DNA of 6,620 nucleotides, from the NCBI GenBank assembly GCA_005800405.1, contig SYFN01000281.1, forward strand, positions 1 through 6,620, written 5' to 3'. Shown one piece after another: positions 6,194 through 6,620 of the stretch. The stretch comes from Burkholderiales bacterium. Its GTDB lineage: Bacteria > Pseudomonadota > Gammaproteobacteria > Burkholderiales > Burkholderiaceae_D. The notes under the pieces are model-generated. The model made no database searches. It was not told the origin of the DNA and saw nothing but the letters and a program-made list of their open reading frames with translations. A program made the translations under genes and the position numbers. Positions within the stretch are counted from its first letter, which is position 1. Each line of letters starts with the position of its first letter.

Positions 6194-6205
6194 ACGTCTG
6201 TCGTT

Positions 6206-6620
6206 TTACGGCGAGCGCTTTCGCGAAATGGCCGCACCCGCTCGAGGTTTGTTCTGTCCGAATTTTTTTGCGATCCGGTTCACCGAAGGTGTTTCATTTG
6301 TTATCACGCTGCGAACACGACCCGCGCCGGCATCCGACCTCGGCACCAAATGCTGGGGCCCATTGCCGATCAGTTCGCCGCGTCCCATGCGTTTCAAACC
6401 CTCGCGAATACCCTCCCAGTTCTCCGGATCGTGGTAGCGCAGCAGGGCCTTGTGAAATTTTCGAATTTTGCCCACGCGCGGTGTCTCCACCGTTTCCGAA
6501 TCTTTTGAAATTTTTCGCAGAGGATTTTTTCGCGTGTGATACATGGTGGTGGCCATGGCCATCGGTGTAGGCAGGAAGGTCTGTACCTGATCAAGCCGGA
6601 AATCATTCTCCTTGAGCCAC
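6206..6620 (-). CDS. ygiQ: YgiQ family radical SAM protein, C-terminal part (truncated by window edge)
   Basis: About 137 C-terminal residues are in the window. The frame continues upstream of the ATG at 6562 to the window edge, where it reads WLKENDFRLDQVQTFLPTP, so that ATG is internal. The segment matches the conserved YgiQ C-terminal region (DUF3362 as I recall). It contains VQTFLPTPMAMATTMYHT, KNPLRKI, a Ser-Glu-Thr-Val stretch, HKALLRYHDPENW, IREGLKRMGR and LIGNGPQHLVP. A basic, less conserved tail ends in SRKRSP. The radical-SAM core with its CxxxCxxC cluster motif, and the true start, lie outside the window. The function of YgiQ is poorly defined. The gene is convergent with dnaQ-tRNA and separated from the tRNA by the terminator. 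The family call is strong, although only the tail is seen. Confidence 0.88.
   Translation of the reverse strand, partial: WLKENDFRLDQVQTFLPTPMAMATTMYHTRKNPLRKISKDSETVETPRVGKIRKFHKALLRYHDPENWEGIREGLKRMGRGELIGNGPQHLVPRSDAGAGRVRSVITNETPSVNRIAKKFGQNKPRAGAAISRKRSP

Noticed and set aside
6078..6205. tRNA 3' end as an integration site of a mobile element
   Set aside because: No repeated tRNA end, integrase or foreign-looking gene is present. The tRNA is followed directly by a terminator and the core gene ygiQ.
1..6620. CRISPR array, toxin-antitoxin, phage defence, insertion sequence or new multi-gene system
   Set aside because: No spaced direct repeats, no terminal inverted repeats with transposase and no defence-type domains are visible. 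All substantial genes belong to known core families.

Overview
This window reads as ordinary chromosomal core sequence from a betaproteobacterium, most likely Burkholderiales and perhaps an Oxalobacteraceae-like species. The base composition looks like roughly 50-55% GC by eye. The taxonomic call is inference from the flavour of MltD, DnaQ and YgiQ, the tRNA-Val with a CAC anticodon, and the gene order. It is not a database result.

Layout: (1) 1-1008, + strand, the 3' part of a tandem-ABC peptide/microcin C-type importer ATPase (YejF-like), cut by the left window edge. (2) 1009-1392, a 384-base gap between convergent genes with no gene I can defend, but with an inverted repeat and one start-less open frame. 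(3) 1393-3018 and 3136-3924, both on the - strand: mltD (murein lytic transglycosylase) downstream of gloB (glyoxalase II). (4) 3923-4702, + strand, a YafS-like methyltransferase-fold protein whose start codon touches that of gloB. (5) 4857-5315 and 5335-6039, + strand: rnhA (RNase HI) and dnaQ (DNA polymerase III epsilon), 19 bases apart. (6) 6078-6152, tRNA-Val(CAC), with a candidate promoter beginning at the dnaQ stop codon and a strong intrinsic terminator at 6169-6193. (7) 6206-6620, - strand, the C-terminal end of a YgiQ radical-SAM protein, cut by the right edge.

The block mltD-gloB-methyltransferase-rnhA-dnaQ-tRNA has the same gene neighbours that I recall for Escherichia coli (mltD, gloB, yafS, rnhA, dnaQ, aspV). 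Here rnhA and dnaQ run in the same direction, and the tRNA is valine rather than aspartate. rnhA and dnaQ both serve replication fidelity and processing: one removes RNA from RNA:DNA hybrids, the other proofreads. gloB detoxifies methylglyoxal-derived thioesters and mltD remodels peptidoglycan. The conserved adjacency does not by itself imply one pathway.

I see no mobile element, CRISPR array, phage gene or evidently new system. The most unusual points are the divergent gloB/methyltransferase starts with no intergenic space, a perfect -10 hexamer for gloB inside the methyltransferase gene, a possible hairpin reaching the mltD start codon, the eroded SAM-binding motif of the methyltransferase, and the unexplained 1009-1392 gap.
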